DNA of 50,439 nt from Candidatus Woesearchaeota archaeon CG07_land_8_20_14_0_80_44_23 (GTDB lineage Archaea > Nanobdellota > Nanobdellia > Woesearchaeales > 0-14-0-80-44-23). Below are positions 1 through 8,364 of this stretch, piece by piece. Below the pieces are notes generated by a model. The model worked only from the letters and a program-made list of their open reading frames with translations, was not told the origin of the DNA and searched no databases. The stretch spans positions 1 through 50,439 of the forward strand of contig PEXD01000070.1 of NCBI GenBank assembly GCA_002779235.1. The letters run 5' to 3'. The first letter of the stretch is position 1; every line of letters starts with the position of its first letter. Position numbers and translations under genes: made by a program.

Positions 1-56
1 AAAATTCAAAAAGATTAAATATTAAGGAAGAAACACTGTCAGCAGGGGTGGTGTCA

Positions 57-1037
57 ATGGAACATTTTTCAAAAAAGTTCTCTGTGGCTGACTTGAAAGA
101 GGGCATGGTAGTTGATGATATATTCTTCGTGAAGTTCAAGAAGGGGATGGCCGAGTATGCCAAGGGATTCTCATTCGAGCTGACGCTCTCGGATGCGAGC
201 GGAAAGAACATAGAATACAAGTATTGGGGCGGCAAAAGCGAGAGGGAAGTCAAGGCGCTCTATGGTTCCATAAAGGCGGACTCCATTGTGAAGGTGCAGG
301 GCAAGGTCTCAACATACAAGGACAGGCTCCAGCTCGCTACAAACGAACCCATGACAATAACTGTGCTGAAGCCGAGTCAGTATGACTCATCTGAATTTGT
401 GAAGGGGCCGAGAAAGAATATTGACAAGATGTACGAGCGGCTGCTCTCCCTTGCCTTGTCTGTGAAAAACCAGGGGTTGAGGGCTGTCCTGAAAAGCACG
501 TTTGAGGATAAGGAGATTTCGGAAAAGTTCAGGCTTCATCCCGGAACAATTGAGATACACCACAACTGGATAAGCGGGCTTCTTGAGCACACACTTGAGG
601 TTGCAGAGCTGTGCCTTAAATGCCAGGAGCTTTATCCTGACCTGGACAGGGACCTCCTGATTGCTGGCTCCCTTCTTCACGATATCGGAAAGCTTGAAGA
701 GATTGAGGTTACCTCAAGGATAAGGGGCACCACAAAAGGGCAGCTTTACAGCCACCTGATTCTGAGCACTATTTTTGTGGAGAAGAAATGCGAAGAAGTT
801 GGGCTTGATGAAAAGACAAAGGAGAAACTCCTTCACATAATCATAAGCCACCACGGAAAGCTTGAGTATGGGGCTCCAAAGGAGCCGATGTTCCCTGAGG
901 CAGTTGCAGTATACTATGCCGATGAATTGAGCTCAAAGCTTGCAGAAATGACAGAGTTCATAAACAGCTCAAAGACAGATACAGAGGACGACTTCATGTT
1001 TCACAAGCGCTCCCAGAAAAACATATTCCTGAGATAA
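57..1037 (+). CDS. OB-fold/HD-domain nuclease, YhaM (3'-5' exoribonuclease) type
   Basis: The protein has an N-terminal OB-fold-like nucleic-acid-binding segment (about residues 10-105) followed by an HD phosphohydrolase domain. Visible HD elements are the HHNWISGLLEHTLEV segment (about 168-182) and LHDIGK (about 207-212), with a later ISHHG. This domain order and the length of about 326 residues match the YhaM/CBF1 family, known in bacteria as 3'-5' exoribonucleases or DNA exonucleases. I start it at ATG 57 because the GGTGGTG just upstream is a good Shine-Dalgarno match; in-frame GTG codons at 48 and 51 are alternatives. It converges on the Suf operon with a short AT-rich gap. Substrate, RNA or DNA, cannot be told from the sequence. 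Confidence 0.8.
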   Translation: MEHFSKKFSVADLKEGMVVDDIFFVKFKKGMAEYAKGFSFELTLSDASGKNIEYKYWGGKSEREVKALYGSIKADSIVKVQGKVSTYKDRLQLATNEPMTITVLKPSQYDSSEFVKGPRKNIDKMYERLLSLALSVKNQGLRAVLKSTFEDKEISEKFRLHPGTIEIHHNWISGLLEHTLEVAELCLKCQELYPDLDRDLLIAGSLLHDIGKLEEIEVTSRIRGTTKGQLYSHLILSTIFVEKKCEEVGLDEKTKEKLLHIIISHHGKLEYGAPKEPMFPEAVAVYYADELSSKLAEMTEFINSSKTDTEDDFMFHKRSQKNIFLR

Positions 1038-1073
1038 AAAACATATTTTATTATTTATTTTATTATTCTGTCT

Positions 1074-2027
1074 CTATCTTAGCATTCCCTTGATTATTGC
1101 ATCCACTGCCTCTTTTCGCGATAAGCCGTGGCTCAAAAGGGTTTCAAGCTGCTTCTTGTCCACAGAGCCTATTGCAGCCTCATGAGTGACTCTTGCAGTC
1201 TCATCTGAAACAGAAACAATTGGAGTTGCCTTTGCTTTTGCATTTCCGGATACAATCTCAATGCAGTCCACATGCCCTCTCACATACGGAGCGTTTCCTT
1301 CTGTTACATTGTAGACTTCGCTGGTTGCATTATCCTTTATCCCGGCTCTTGTCTTTATCACGCTTCTTGCATTTCTTCCAGAGAGTATTGCCTCTTCTCT
1401 TATCTTTATTTTATCATTGCTTTTCCCGAATACCTTCGCATTCATCTCAACAATGCTGTCTTTTCCGCAGTCAGCATGATAGTTGATGTCAAGTTTTCCC
1501 ACTCTTCCAATAACTAATGAGAATAATGTATTGAATGATGCTTTTTCCCCAACAAACACTTTTATCTTGGGAACAACCTCAATTCCACCAAATGTTCCGT
1601 GGAAATGGGTTTCATTATATGTTAAGGACGCCCCTTTTCCAATATGAAACTCTCCGTCCATAAGATGCTTTACTTTCACTGCATTTGGGAATGTGCAGTG
1701 GGCGAGTATCTCTGCAGATGAATTTTCCTGAAGGTAAGCCCTCATTTTTATCATCTGAATCCCGCTTTTTGGGATAATTCCAAAGCACAGATGAATCGGG
1801 TTTTTGAGATGAACTCCCTTAAGGACAGTCATCTTTACGTCAACGCCGTTTTTTGTCTGCTTTGCATCAACAACAAGTCCTTCCACTGGATTCATTGAGA
1901 GGATTTTGTTCTCCTTTACAAACAGGAAAGCAGTGTTCTTGTTCTTCATGAAGTTGGGGTTTCCCCCTGCTTTCTTGTATGCGTTCATTAAAAGCGCAAA
2001 ATCATTCAGGTAGTCCAATTGAGCCAC
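1074..2027 (-). CDS. SufB/SufD-family Fe-S cluster assembly scaffold
   Basis: A SufB/SufD beta-helix protein, the partner of the SufC ATPase in Fe-S cluster assembly. The C-terminal part is most typical: a GHVDCIEI segment with Cys255, then VTHEAAIG (His282-Glu283) and a final LSRKEAVDAIIKGML helix as in SufB. Cys255 and Glu283 lie about where SufB keeps its essential Cys and Glu; this correspondence is by eye. At about 317 residues it is shorter than bacterial SufB or SufD, and it is the only such gene here, so a SufB2C2 complex is likely. It overlaps sufC by 26 bases. The start is GTG 2027 or, with better spacing to GGAGGT, TTG 2018. It is last in the operon. Confidence 0.87.
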   Translation of the reverse strand: MAQLDYLNDFALLMNAYKKAGGNPNFMKNKNTAFLFVKENKILSMNPVEGLVVDAKQTKNGVDVKMTVLKGVHLKNPIHLCFGIIPKSGIQMIKMRAYLQENSSAEILAHCTFPNAVKVKHLMDGEFHIGKGASLTYNETHFHGTFGGIEVVPKIKVFVGEKASFNTLFSLVIGRVGKLDINYHADCGKDSIVEMNAKVFGKSNDKIKIREEAILSGRNARSVIKTRAGIKDNATSEVYNVTEGNAPYVRGHVDCIEIVSGNAKAKATPIVSVSDETARVTHEAAIGSVDKKQLETLLSHGLSRKEAVDAIIKGMLR

Positions 2028-2757
2028 CTCCGAAATCAGGATTTAATTTTTTAGTTATATCCCCTATGCTACATGGTGCGCATTTTCTTTTAAAATAATT
2101 GGAGATTTCAATGCTTTTACCCACCCTTGCAACACAACCGCCGCACATCAGCATTGTCCTATCTGCATGCCTTGCAACTTCTTCCCTGTGAGTTATTAGT
2201 ATGACGCTTGTGCCCGCTTTTTTCATCATCTTCATAACCTTGATTAAATCCTCAAGCGAAACAAAATCAATTCCTGAGTCAGGCTCGTCAAGTATTGCAA
2301 GCTTCGGCTTAAGAGTGAGCATTGATGCAAGCTCAACCCTTTTTCTTTCCCCTCCGCTAAGAGTTGAGTTGATTTCCCGGTCCAGGTATTTGTCAGGGGG
2401 AAGCATTACAAGCGAGAGAGCTTTCTCAGGCGGAATCTTTGCGTTTATTGAAAGGTAATCCCGAACAGTCAGCCCCTCAAACCTTGCAGGCTCCTGCCAG
2501 GCGAGAGAGATTCCCATCCTCGCTCTTTCAGTGATTCCCTTTTTTGAGATGTCTTTCCTGCAGAATATTATTTTTCCAGAGTCCTGCCTTTTTATTCCCA
2601 TAAGAATTGATGCAAGAGTGGACTTGCCTGAACCATTTGGGCCTACAATGCAGAAAATCTCTGATTTTTTTATCTCAAGCGATACTCCTTTCAGTATCTC
2701 GTTCTCTTCCCTTTCGAACTTAATATTTTCAGCGTAAAAAAGCGTGTTTTTTGCCAT
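2002..2757 (-). CDS. sufC: SufC, ABC-type ATPase of Fe-S cluster assembly
   Basis: A 251-residue soluble ABC ATPase. The Walker A GPNGSGKST, the Q-loop region SLAWQEPARF, the signature LSGGERKRVELASML and the Walker B LAILDEPDSGID are all intact, and the SufC-type spacing between Q-loop and signature is kept. SufC powers the SufB/D scaffold. The gene follows iscU by 39 bases and its 3' end overlaps the SufB/D gene, so the two are probably translated together. The long C-terminal tail after the H-loop (VILITHREEV) carries a CGGC and a CAPC pair; I cannot say whether these bind metal. Confidence 0.93.
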   Translation of the reverse strand: MAKNTLFYAENIKFEREENEILKGVSLEIKKSEIFCIVGPNGSGKSTLASILMGIKRQDSGKIIFCRKDISKKGITERARMGISLAWQEPARFEGLTVRDYLSINAKIPPEKALSLVMLPPDKYLDREINSTLSGGERKRVELASMLTLKPKLAILDEPDSGIDFVSLEDLIKVMKMMKKAGTSVILITHREEVARHADRTMLMCGGCVARVGKSIEISNYFKRKCAPCSIGDITKKLNPDFGGGSIGLPE

Positions 2758-2796
2758 TTTTATCTGTGCCTGACAATGATTAAGCAGAGAGGAGGG

Positions 2797-4452
2797 TTAT
2801 TTTCTGTTCAGATTTCCTTCTGCATGCGCCTTTTCCTCTGCCTTAACCCAGTCACCGTATTTCTCCTCAACAAATTCCTTCTCTTTTTGGATGCGCTCAT
2901 GCTTTTCCTGAAGCTCTTTTGGAATTACTCTCTTGTTTTTTGAGTAATAATCGTATACTGCTTCCACGAGCGCGTCGCTGGCCAGCACTGAGCAGTGTAT
3001 CTTTATTGGCGGAAGCCCGCCTAAAGAGTCTATTATCTCACTCTTGTTTATTTTATATGCCTCTTCAAGTGTTTTTCCTTTTGCAAGGTCAGTTATAACG
3101 CTGCTTGTTGCAATTGCAGCAACGCAGCCGAAGGTCTCAAATTTGATGTCAGTGATTATTTCTTCTCCCTTCTTGTTTTTTCCGACTTTTATATAGAGCC
3201 ACATTACGTCGCCGCAATTGTGAAGTGCAAATGCTTCAGAAGTGAAAGAATGCGCATCTTGAACTTCCAGATTATAAACTTTTCCTGCGTATGGCTGAGT
3301 CGCAATTCCTGTTATTGGCATGTAAAGATAATTGTTATCAAACCACGCCTTTTCAGATGGATATGACTTTGGCTTATACTTGATATTAAGAATCGAACAT
3401 AATCTTATCAATGAATCTCTTTGCCCCACATGAATTCTATAAGCTCTTTTATGTTTAATGCCTCTGACCTTTCTTTCCGGCTCTTTATAGATAGAAGGAG
3501 CAATCTTCTGTCTCAGAAGCAATATTTTTAGTTGTTGAGCTAGATTATAAGAAATTGTAGAATATCCTGCCCTCGCTCCGTCTCTATTTAAATTGACATA
3601 ACCATCACCTTTCCATAGCCCATAAATCAGGGATTTTTGCTTTTCAACAGGGAGATTCATAATAAAATCAGGAATCGCTTTATTTGCTGCTCCATTTCCA
3701 AACAATTTTTTGAAAAATCTTGCCAGTTTCGCGCTATACAGAGTTACTACAGCCGTTTTTCTTTTAGGAATTTCTCTGACAATCGCATCTAAACCAAACA
3801 GTTTTTTTGATATTTTTGTTATGTCTTCGACAATATCCTTCTCTTTTATATTTAGCGTGAATGAAATAAAAGTGCTGGAGGGTTTATCCTGAATGTTTCC
3901 TTCTGCCAAAAAATAGCCGAATAATCTCAACAAATCAGAATTAACAGGTATTTTTTCAGGGAGTTCTTTGCTCTTGAAGTCCCATTTTGGCTTTGGAATG
4001 TCAATCTTTATGTATTGCACATTTTTTTCTGCCTTTAGAATCGGATACAAGACAATATCTCCTTTTTTTAGCTGATAAGCATGATACCAGGCAGATGTTA
4101 ATTTTTTTCTGTATCTTGTTCTTAAAAAATTGTCTCCTTTAGGAATTTTTATTGCTAATACAAGATGTTCTGGCGTTAGATTAATTGTTCCCAATTTGTT
4201 TTTAATACATATTATTTCCGCTTTGTAATTCCTCTTTACAATTCTATTTACATTATGATATTGTCCGTCGTAAGATAAAACTTTATTCTTCTGTGAAATT
4301 TCATCAATGTCTTTTAAGTCATTGTTGATATGAATCTTTTGATTTGGCGGTAAGCATACGACATTACCCACTTTTCCCGTGCCATCAGGATTTTCCATCC
4401 TGCCATAATTATGCGGGCTCTTGAAGTGTTCCATAACTTTTTCTGTATACAT
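2797..4452 (-). CDS. iscU: IscU/NifU-type Fe-S scaffold containing an in-frame intein
   Basis: The extein parts together form a 171-residue IscU: residues 1-32 (MYTEKVMEHFKSPHNYG...) and 413-551. The ligands known from IscU are present: Cys413 and Asp415 in CGDVM, Cys443 in FGCVAAIATSS, and His-Cys in KIHCSVLA. The stretch between, residues 33-412, is an intein (separate entry), so the scaffold works only after splicing. The C-terminal extension past the usual IscU end is charged and helical (KELQEKHERIQKEKEFVEEKYGDWVKAEEK). It lies in the operon between the cysteine desulfurase (26 bases upstream) and sufC. Its pairing with SufBC mixes ISC and SUF components in one unit. Confidence 0.93.
   Translation of the reverse strand: MYTEKVMEHFKSPHNYGRMENPDGTGKVGNVVCLPPNQKIHINNDLKDIDEISQKNKVLSYDGQYHNVNRIVKRNYKAEIICIKNKLGTINLTPEHLVLAIKIPKGDNFLRTRYRKKLTSAWYHAYQLKKGDIVLYPILKAEKNVQYIKIDIPKPKWDFKSKELPEKIPVNSDLLRLFGYFLAEGNIQDKPSSTFISFTLNIKEKDIVEDITKISKKLFGLDAIVREIPKRKTAVVTLYSAKLARFFKKLFGNGAANKAIPDFIMNLPVEKQKSLIYGLWKGDGYVNLNRDGARAGYSTISYNLAQQLKILLLRQKIAPSIYKEPERKVRGIKHKRAYRIHVGQRDSLIRLCSILNIKYKPKSYPSEKAWFDNNYLYMPITGIATQPYAGKVYNLEVQDAHSFTSEAFALHNCGDVMWLYIKVGKNKKGEEIITDIKFETFGCVAAIATSSVITDLAKGKTLEEAYKINKSEIIDSLGGLPPIKIHCSVLASDALVEAVYDYYSKNKRVIPKELQEKHERIQKEKEFVEEKYGDWVKAEEKAHAEGNLNRK
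3217..4356 (-). mobile_element. Intein with LAGLIDADG homing endonuclease, inserted in iscU
   Basis: A 380-residue intein lies between Val32 and the catalytic Cys of IscU. It begins with Cys1 (CLPPNQKIH), has a block B TPEHLVLA (residues 61-68, TxxH), two LAGLIDADG-like helices, RLFGYFLAEGN (about 144-154) and LIYGLWKGDG (about 243-252), and ends VYNLEVQDAHSFTSEAFALHN, with the penultimate His and terminal Asn of class 1 inteins; the +1 residue is Cys. All splicing residues look intact and the two acidic endonuclease residues (Glu, Asp) are kept, so splicing and homing are both plausible. Its DNA is visibly more AT-rich than the flanking extein. Confidence 0.95.
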
Positions 4453-4478
4453 CTTAATCCTCCTTTTTTCATTATCTA

Positions 4479-5684
4479 TTAATTTTTAAATGGGGAGATT
4501 CTTCTCAGCTGCTCTATAATTCTTGGAACTGCTTCCAGGACATGCTGAATATCTTCTTCTGTTGTGAATCTGCCTATTGTCAGGCGCAATGAGCCGTGGG
4601 CTTCCTTGGGCTGAAGTCCGCAGGCGAGCAGGACATGGGAGGGCTCAAGCTTTGGCGAGGAGCATGCAGAAGCGGTTGAGGCAGCAATCCCTTCTGCATC
4701 CAGAGACATCATGATTGACTCTCCTTCTACAAAATCGAACCTGAGATTTGCATTGTTAGGCAATCTGTCCTTTGGGTGGCCATTCAGATGAGAGTTTGGA
4801 ACCCTTTCAAGAATGCCCTTTATCAAAATGTCTCTCAGCCCTTTCTGGCGCTCTGACTCATCTTTCATTTCTGCAAGGCAAATCTCAACCGCCTTTGCGA
4901 ATCCAACAATTGCAGCAACATTGACTGTGGAGGACCTCAAACCAAACTCATGCCCTCCCCCATGCAGAATCGGCTCTATTTCAGTGCCTTCTTTCACATA
5001 GAGAAGGGCTGCGCCCTTTGGCCCGTACATTTTGTGGGAAGATGCTGTAAGCAAATCAATGTGCATATCATTCACATTTATGGGAATCTTTCCAAATGTC
5101 TGGGCTGCATCTGTGTGGAAATAAACCCCTTTTTCCCTGCATATCTTTCCAATCTCTGAAATCGGCTCTATTGTTCCAATCTCATTATTGGCGTGCATCA
5201 CTGAAACCAGGATTGTATTTTTCTTTATTGCTTTTTTGACATCTTCTGGATTTACCATGCCATACTTATCGACAGGCAGCATTGTTATTTCAAAGCCCTG
5301 GCTTTCAAGCCATTTTGCGCTGTTAAGCACGCAGTCATGCTCTATTGAGGATATTATTATGTGATTTCCTCTTTCCTTGTTCGCAAATGCGATTCCCTTT
5401 AAAGCCAGATTGTTGCTCTCTGTGGCTGATGCAGTAAATATTATCTCTTTTTGCTTTGCGCCCAGCGCATTTGCAATTGTGGCTCTGCTGCTCTCAAGCG
5501 CCTCATAGGCTTCCCTGCCAAAGCTGTGCAGTGAAGAGGAATTTCCGAACTTTTCAGTGAGATAGGGAAGCGTTGCTTTCTCTACTCTGGGATCAACAGG
5601 AGTAGTAGCAGCATAATCCATGTATGTTCTTTTGAAACTCACACTGCTGGAGTTCCTGTTTGATTTTTTTTCTGAATTTTTCAT
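4479..5684 (-). CDS. iscS: Cysteine desulfurase, IscS/NifS family
   Basis: A PLP enzyme of about 401 residues that supplies sulfur for Fe-S clusters. It shows the class V start YMDYAATTPVDPRV, the substrate region TASATESNNLAL, HTDAAQTFGK, the PLP lysine in SSHKMYGPKGAALLYV, and the mobile-loop Cys in STASACSSPKLEPSHVLLACG. The longer loop around this Cys is of IscS/NifS type rather than SufS type. The ATG at 5684 is preferred: it overlaps the regulator's stop as ATGA and has AGGAGGT at good spacing; the ATG at 5690 sits against that site. It precedes iscU in the operon, so desulfurase and scaffold are made together. Confidence 0.93.
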   Translation of the reverse strand: MKNSEKKSNRNSSSVSFKRTYMDYAATTPVDPRVEKATLPYLTEKFGNSSSLHSFGREAYEALESSRATIANALGAKQKEIIFTASATESNNLALKGIAFANKERGNHIIISSIEHDCVLNSAKWLESQGFEITMLPVDKYGMVNPEDVKKAIKKNTILVSVMHANNEIGTIEPISEIGKICREKGVYFHTDAAQTFGKIPINVNDMHIDLLTASSHKMYGPKGAALLYVKEGTEIEPILHGGGHEFGLRSSTVNVAAIVGFAKAVEICLAEMKDESERQKGLRDILIKGILERVPNSHLNGHPKDRLPNNANLRFDFVEGESIMMSLDAEGIAASTASACSSPKLEPSHVLLACGLQPKEAHGSLRLTIGRFTTEEDIQHVLEAVPRIIEQLRRISPFKN

Positions 5685-6052
5685 TTGCATACCTCCTCGC
5701 AGACTTTGCAGCCCTTTGGCTTTTTATCATCAATCTTGTGGAATTTGCAGAGCAGCATTCTGCTTCTGAACATATAGCATAAAGCACAGATCTGTTGAAT
5801 AACCACATATTCTTTTTTTGACGTTGCAATCTCCTTGGCGGCTTTTCTTATTTCATTTTTAAGTTCTTTGCTGAATTTCATGTCACTTCCGCGCTTATTT
5901 TTAAAATACTGGGAAACAGCCGCCTCTGTTATTCCAAGCTTCTCTGCAGCCATTCTCTGGTTCAGGTGCATATCCTCAACCATGCTTCTGGCAATCTCTT
6001 TTCGGAATGCTGGCAAGGCGTGCCATACCACCAATTCGCAAGGAACCTTCAT
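5681..6052 (-). CDS. HTH transcriptional regulator with C-terminal cysteine cluster
   Basis: A 123-residue protein with an XRE-like helix-turn-helix (about residues 28-56, HLNQRMAAEKLGITEAAVSQYFKN with its recognition helix). The C-terminal domain carries Cys89, 92, 102, 115, 118 and 122 in ICALC, LLC and CKVCEEVC; Cys5 is also present. It resembles the archaeal XRE-type family of COG2522. As first gene of the Fe-S operon, with seven cysteines and a palindromic operator at its own promoter, it looks like an Fe-S or redox sensing autoregulator, in role like bacterial IscR or SufR. That role is inference. The start is set by the TATA box at 6078-6086. Confidence 0.8.
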   Translation of the reverse strand: MKVPCELVVWHALPAFRKEIARSMVEDMHLNQRMAAEKLGITEAAVSQYFKNKRGSDMKFSKELKNEIRKAAKEIATSKKEYVVIQQICALCYMFRSRMLLCKFHKIDDKKPKGCKVCEEVCK

Positions 6053-6062
6053 TTTAGAATAC

Positions 6063-6086
6063 TTAACAATTGTTAAATTATATAAA
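6063..6086 (-). promoter_or_regulatory. Promoter and palindromic operator of the Fe-S operon
   Basis: A TATA box (TTTATATAA on the minus strand, 6078-6086) centres about 30 bases before the regulator's ATG. A perfect 14-base palindrome, TTAACAATTGTTAA (6063-6076), lies between this box and the start, where a bound dimer would block polymerase loading. The palindrome is seen; its use as operator is inference. Confidence 0.7.
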
Positions 6087-6118
6087 TCTTTCGGAATTTC
6101 TGATAAAAGTATAGAGTG

Positions 6119-6607
6119 CTAGGGCTGTTTTTTGCATATCTGCAAATAAGGCAGCACCTTTCCCGAATCAGGTTCATACACATAAAAGTCAGCCGGCTCT
6201 CCTGATTTTGTGTAGCCGGAAAATGAGCAAAGCGAGAACGGGGCTGAGATTATCAGGTGGAAGAGCCCGTTTCCTGAAAAAAATCTCAGGTCTGCAGAGG
6301 AGGGCCTTCCAGAGGGGCCGGGGTGGCTGTGCACGCTCCCGATTGCCTCTGGCAAAGGGAAGAATACGCTTCTGATAAGCGCTGAATTGCTGTCAGAGGC
6401 ATAGTGCTGGTAGATTATCGCCTCAATGTAAAGCACTCTGTTCTTCACACTGCCTGAGAGAAGCGCCACAAACTCTTTGGAAACATTTGCCTTTGCAAAG
6501 TCAACTGCGTTTTCAAGCACTGGCTTGTGGATTATGACCTTGTCAAAATCATACCTGTCAAGCCCAAGCATCTTTGAAACGGCATTTTCTATCTTTGAGT
6601 CAGCCAT
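6119..6607 (-). CDS. JAMM/MPN-domain metalloprotease (JAB1/Mov34 family)
   Basis: A 162-residue single-domain JAMM protein. The zinc motif is complete: Glu45 in VSKEFVALLSG, then SVHSHPGPSGRPSSADL, with His93, His95, Ser103 and Asp106. Stand-alone archaeal JAMM proteins can act as desampylases or deubiquitinase-like peptidases; no ubiquitin-like gene is in view, so the substrate is open. The frame is open up to 6745, but I use ATG 6607 because a TATA box at 6629-6636 centres 25.5 bases upstream; ATG 6628 is the alternative, and a longer form would run into nop5. It is divergent from nop5. Confidence 0.8.
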   Translation of the reverse strand: MADSKIENAVSKMLGLDRYDFDKVIIHKPVLENAVDFAKANVSKEFVALLSGSVKNRVLYIEAIIYQHYASDSNSALIRSVFFPLPEAIGSVHSHPGPSGRPSSADLRFFSGNGLFHLIISAPFSLCSFSGYTKSGEPADFYVYEPDSGKVLPYLQICKKQP

Positions 6608-6628
6608 GGGGCGTCTATTGCTGTCCAT

Positions 6629-6636
6629 ATTAAAAA
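6629..6636 (-). promoter_or_regulatory. TATA box of the JAMM gene
   Basis: TTTTTAAT on the minus strand centres 25.5 bases before ATG 6607, the spacing expected for a leaderless archaeal transcript. Confidence 0.5.
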
Positions 6637-6667
6637 TCTTATGAATAATGTGCATTTCATTAAAAAG

Positions 6668-6675
6668 TTTTAAAA
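6668..6675 (+). promoter_or_regulatory. TATA box of the nop5-fibrillarin operon
   Basis: TTTTAAAA centres 28.5 bases before the nop5 ATG at 6700. It is self-complementary, so it could in principle also serve the divergent JAMM gene. Confidence 0.55.
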
Positions 6676-6699
6676 AGTCCCCTGAAAACATTAAGCGCA

Positions 6700-7659
6700 A
6701 TGGCAAGGCATTACATATTTTCAAGCTGCATCGGGAGCTTTGCATTTAGCCCTGAGTTCGCTGTTGAGGAATTCCTGCCTGCTGTGAACTGCAGGAAGAA
6801 TTCAGAATTGATATTAGAGGGCTCTGCAACTGATGAGGACAAAAAGCTTTACAAAAGGTTTCCCGGCTCAGTGATAGTCAGGGCAGCTGGAAAGGTAAAT
6901 GAATTTGAGTCAAGCTCTGAAAAAGTTCTTGTTACGGGCTCACTTTCTGCGATAAAGGACAAAAAATATATGAACCTGTTCAGGAATGCGGACATAGCAA
7001 TTGCTAAGAAGGCGCTTTCAGAAATAATTTCTCCAGACCTGCTTATAATACAGGCGGTAAATGCCATTACAGAACTATCAAAATCAGCCAATCTTCTCTC
7101 AAAGCGGCTGCGCGAGTGGTATGAGCTTTACAACCCCGAGATTTCAAGGAAAATCGAAGACCATTATGCCTTCGCAAGGATTGTCTCTGAAAAAACAAAA
7201 ACAGAAATCCTTGCTGAGCTCGGAATAAACAAGGAAGATTCAATGGGCGGAAATATTTCAGCTGAAGAAACTGAGTCAATAATTTCTTTATCAAAAGAGA
7301 TATGCAATTTATTTTCTGAAATTGAAAGGCAGGGGCAGTTCCTTGATTCTGCCATGAGAAAGTGCTGCCCGAAGCTTACTGAAGCGGTTGGGTATATGAT
7401 AGGCGGAAAGCTTGTGTATCTTGCAGGCGGATTAAAGAATCTTGCTGAAATGCCTTCTTCAAAAGTCCAGGTGCTGGGGGCAGAAAAAGCGCTTTTCAGG
7501 CACTTGAAAACAGGGGCAAAGCCCCCAAAATACGGCGTGATATCCCAGCACCAGGAGATTGCTGCTGCTGGAAAGGATGACAAGGGAAAGGCGGCAAGGA
7601 AGATTGCGGCAAGGGCGAGCATAGCTGCAAGGATTGATTTTTTCAGAAAGGGGAAATGA
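6700..7659 (+). CDS. nop5: Nop5 (Nop56/58-like) C/D box sRNP core protein
   Basis: A 319-residue Nop domain protein that bridges L7Ae, guide RNA and fibrillarin in archaeal C/D box sRNPs, which guide 2'-O-methylation. Typical segments are SKRLREWYELYNPEIS, the NOP core VQVLGAEKALFRHLKTGAKPPKYGVISQHQEI and KGKAARKIAARASIAARIDFF. It is shorter than many homologues because it stops at the Nop domain with no Lys-rich tail. A leaderless promoter sits upstream. It overlaps fibrillarin by four bases (ATGA), as expected for partners in one complex. Confidence 0.93.
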   Translation: MARHYIFSSCIGSFAFSPEFAVEEFLPAVNCRKNSELILEGSATDEDKKLYKRFPGSVIVRAAGKVNEFESSSEKVLVTGSLSAIKDKKYMNLFRNADIAIAKKALSEIISPDLLIIQAVNAITELSKSANLLSKRLREWYELYNPEISRKIEDHYAFARIVSEKTKTEILAELGINKEDSMGGNISAEETESIISLSKEICNLFSEIERQGQFLDSAMRKCCPKLTEAVGYMIGGKLVYLAGGLKNLAEMPSSKVQVLGAEKALFRHLKTGAKPPKYGVISQHQEIAAAGKDDKGKAARKIAARASIAARIDFFRKGK

Positions 7660-8336
7660 AGATGCAGGTAAAAAATTCAAAGTTCTATGAGGTTTTTGAG
7701 ACAGAAGGAAGAACCAGGAAAATTCTTACAAAAAATCTTGTTCCTGGAAAGAGCGTTTACGGAGAGCATCTTGTTAGTTCAGGCAATTTTGAATATAGGG
7801 AATGGGACCCTACAAGGAGCAAGCTTTGTGCATTCATAATGAAAGGCGCTGACCAAATTTGCTTAAAGCCGAATGATATTGTGCTTTATCTTGGGGCTGC
7901 ATCTGGGACAACAGCCAGCCATGTTTCTGACATTGTTGGAAAAGACGGATTTGTTTTTGCAGTTGATTTTGCCCAGAGAGTTGTAAGAGATTTGATTTTC
8001 CTCTCAGAAGCAAGGCCCAACATTGCGCCTATACTCGCAGACGCCAATCATCCTGAATCATACGCTTATCTCGTCACAGGAGTTGATTTTCTCTACCAGG
8101 ATATCGCGCAGCCGAACCAGGCTGAGATATTCCTGAAGAACATTGATATTTTCCTTAAGCATGGCGGGTTTGCAATGCTTGCGCTGAAGGCGAGAAGCGT
8201 AGATGTGACCAGGAAGCCGAAAGAGATATTTGAGATAGTGAGAAGGCAGCTTTCCGAGAGATTGACAGTAATTGATGCGAGGGAGCTTGGCCCCTTTGAA
8301 AGGGACCACTGCATGTTCCTCTGCAAGAAAAAATGA
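7656..8336 (+). CDS. flpA: Fibrillarin-like rRNA/tRNA 2'-O-methyltransferase
   Basis: A 226-residue fibrillarin, the methyltransferase of C/D box sRNPs. After a short beta domain ending in YREWDPTRSKL, the SAM site reads VLYLGAASGTTASHVSDIV, followed by VFAVDFAQRVVRDL and DFLYQDIAQPNQ, and it ends with the conserved FERDHCMFL. It is coupled by ATGA overlap to nop5 and leads into a membrane protein gene. No guide sRNA was recognised in the window. Confidence 0.94.
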   Translation: MKMQVKNSKFYEVFETEGRTRKILTKNLVPGKSVYGEHLVSSGNFEYREWDPTRSKLCAFIMKGADQICLKPNDIVLYLGAASGTTASHVSDIVGKDGFVFAVDFAQRVVRDLIFLSEARPNIAPILADANHPESYAYLVTGVDFLYQDIAQPNQAEIFLKNIDIFLKHGGFAMLALKARSVDVTRKPKEIFEIVRRQLSERLTVIDARELGPFERDHCMFLCKKK

Positions 8337-8364
8337 GTTGTCTAAAACTTTGCGGGGTGGTGAG

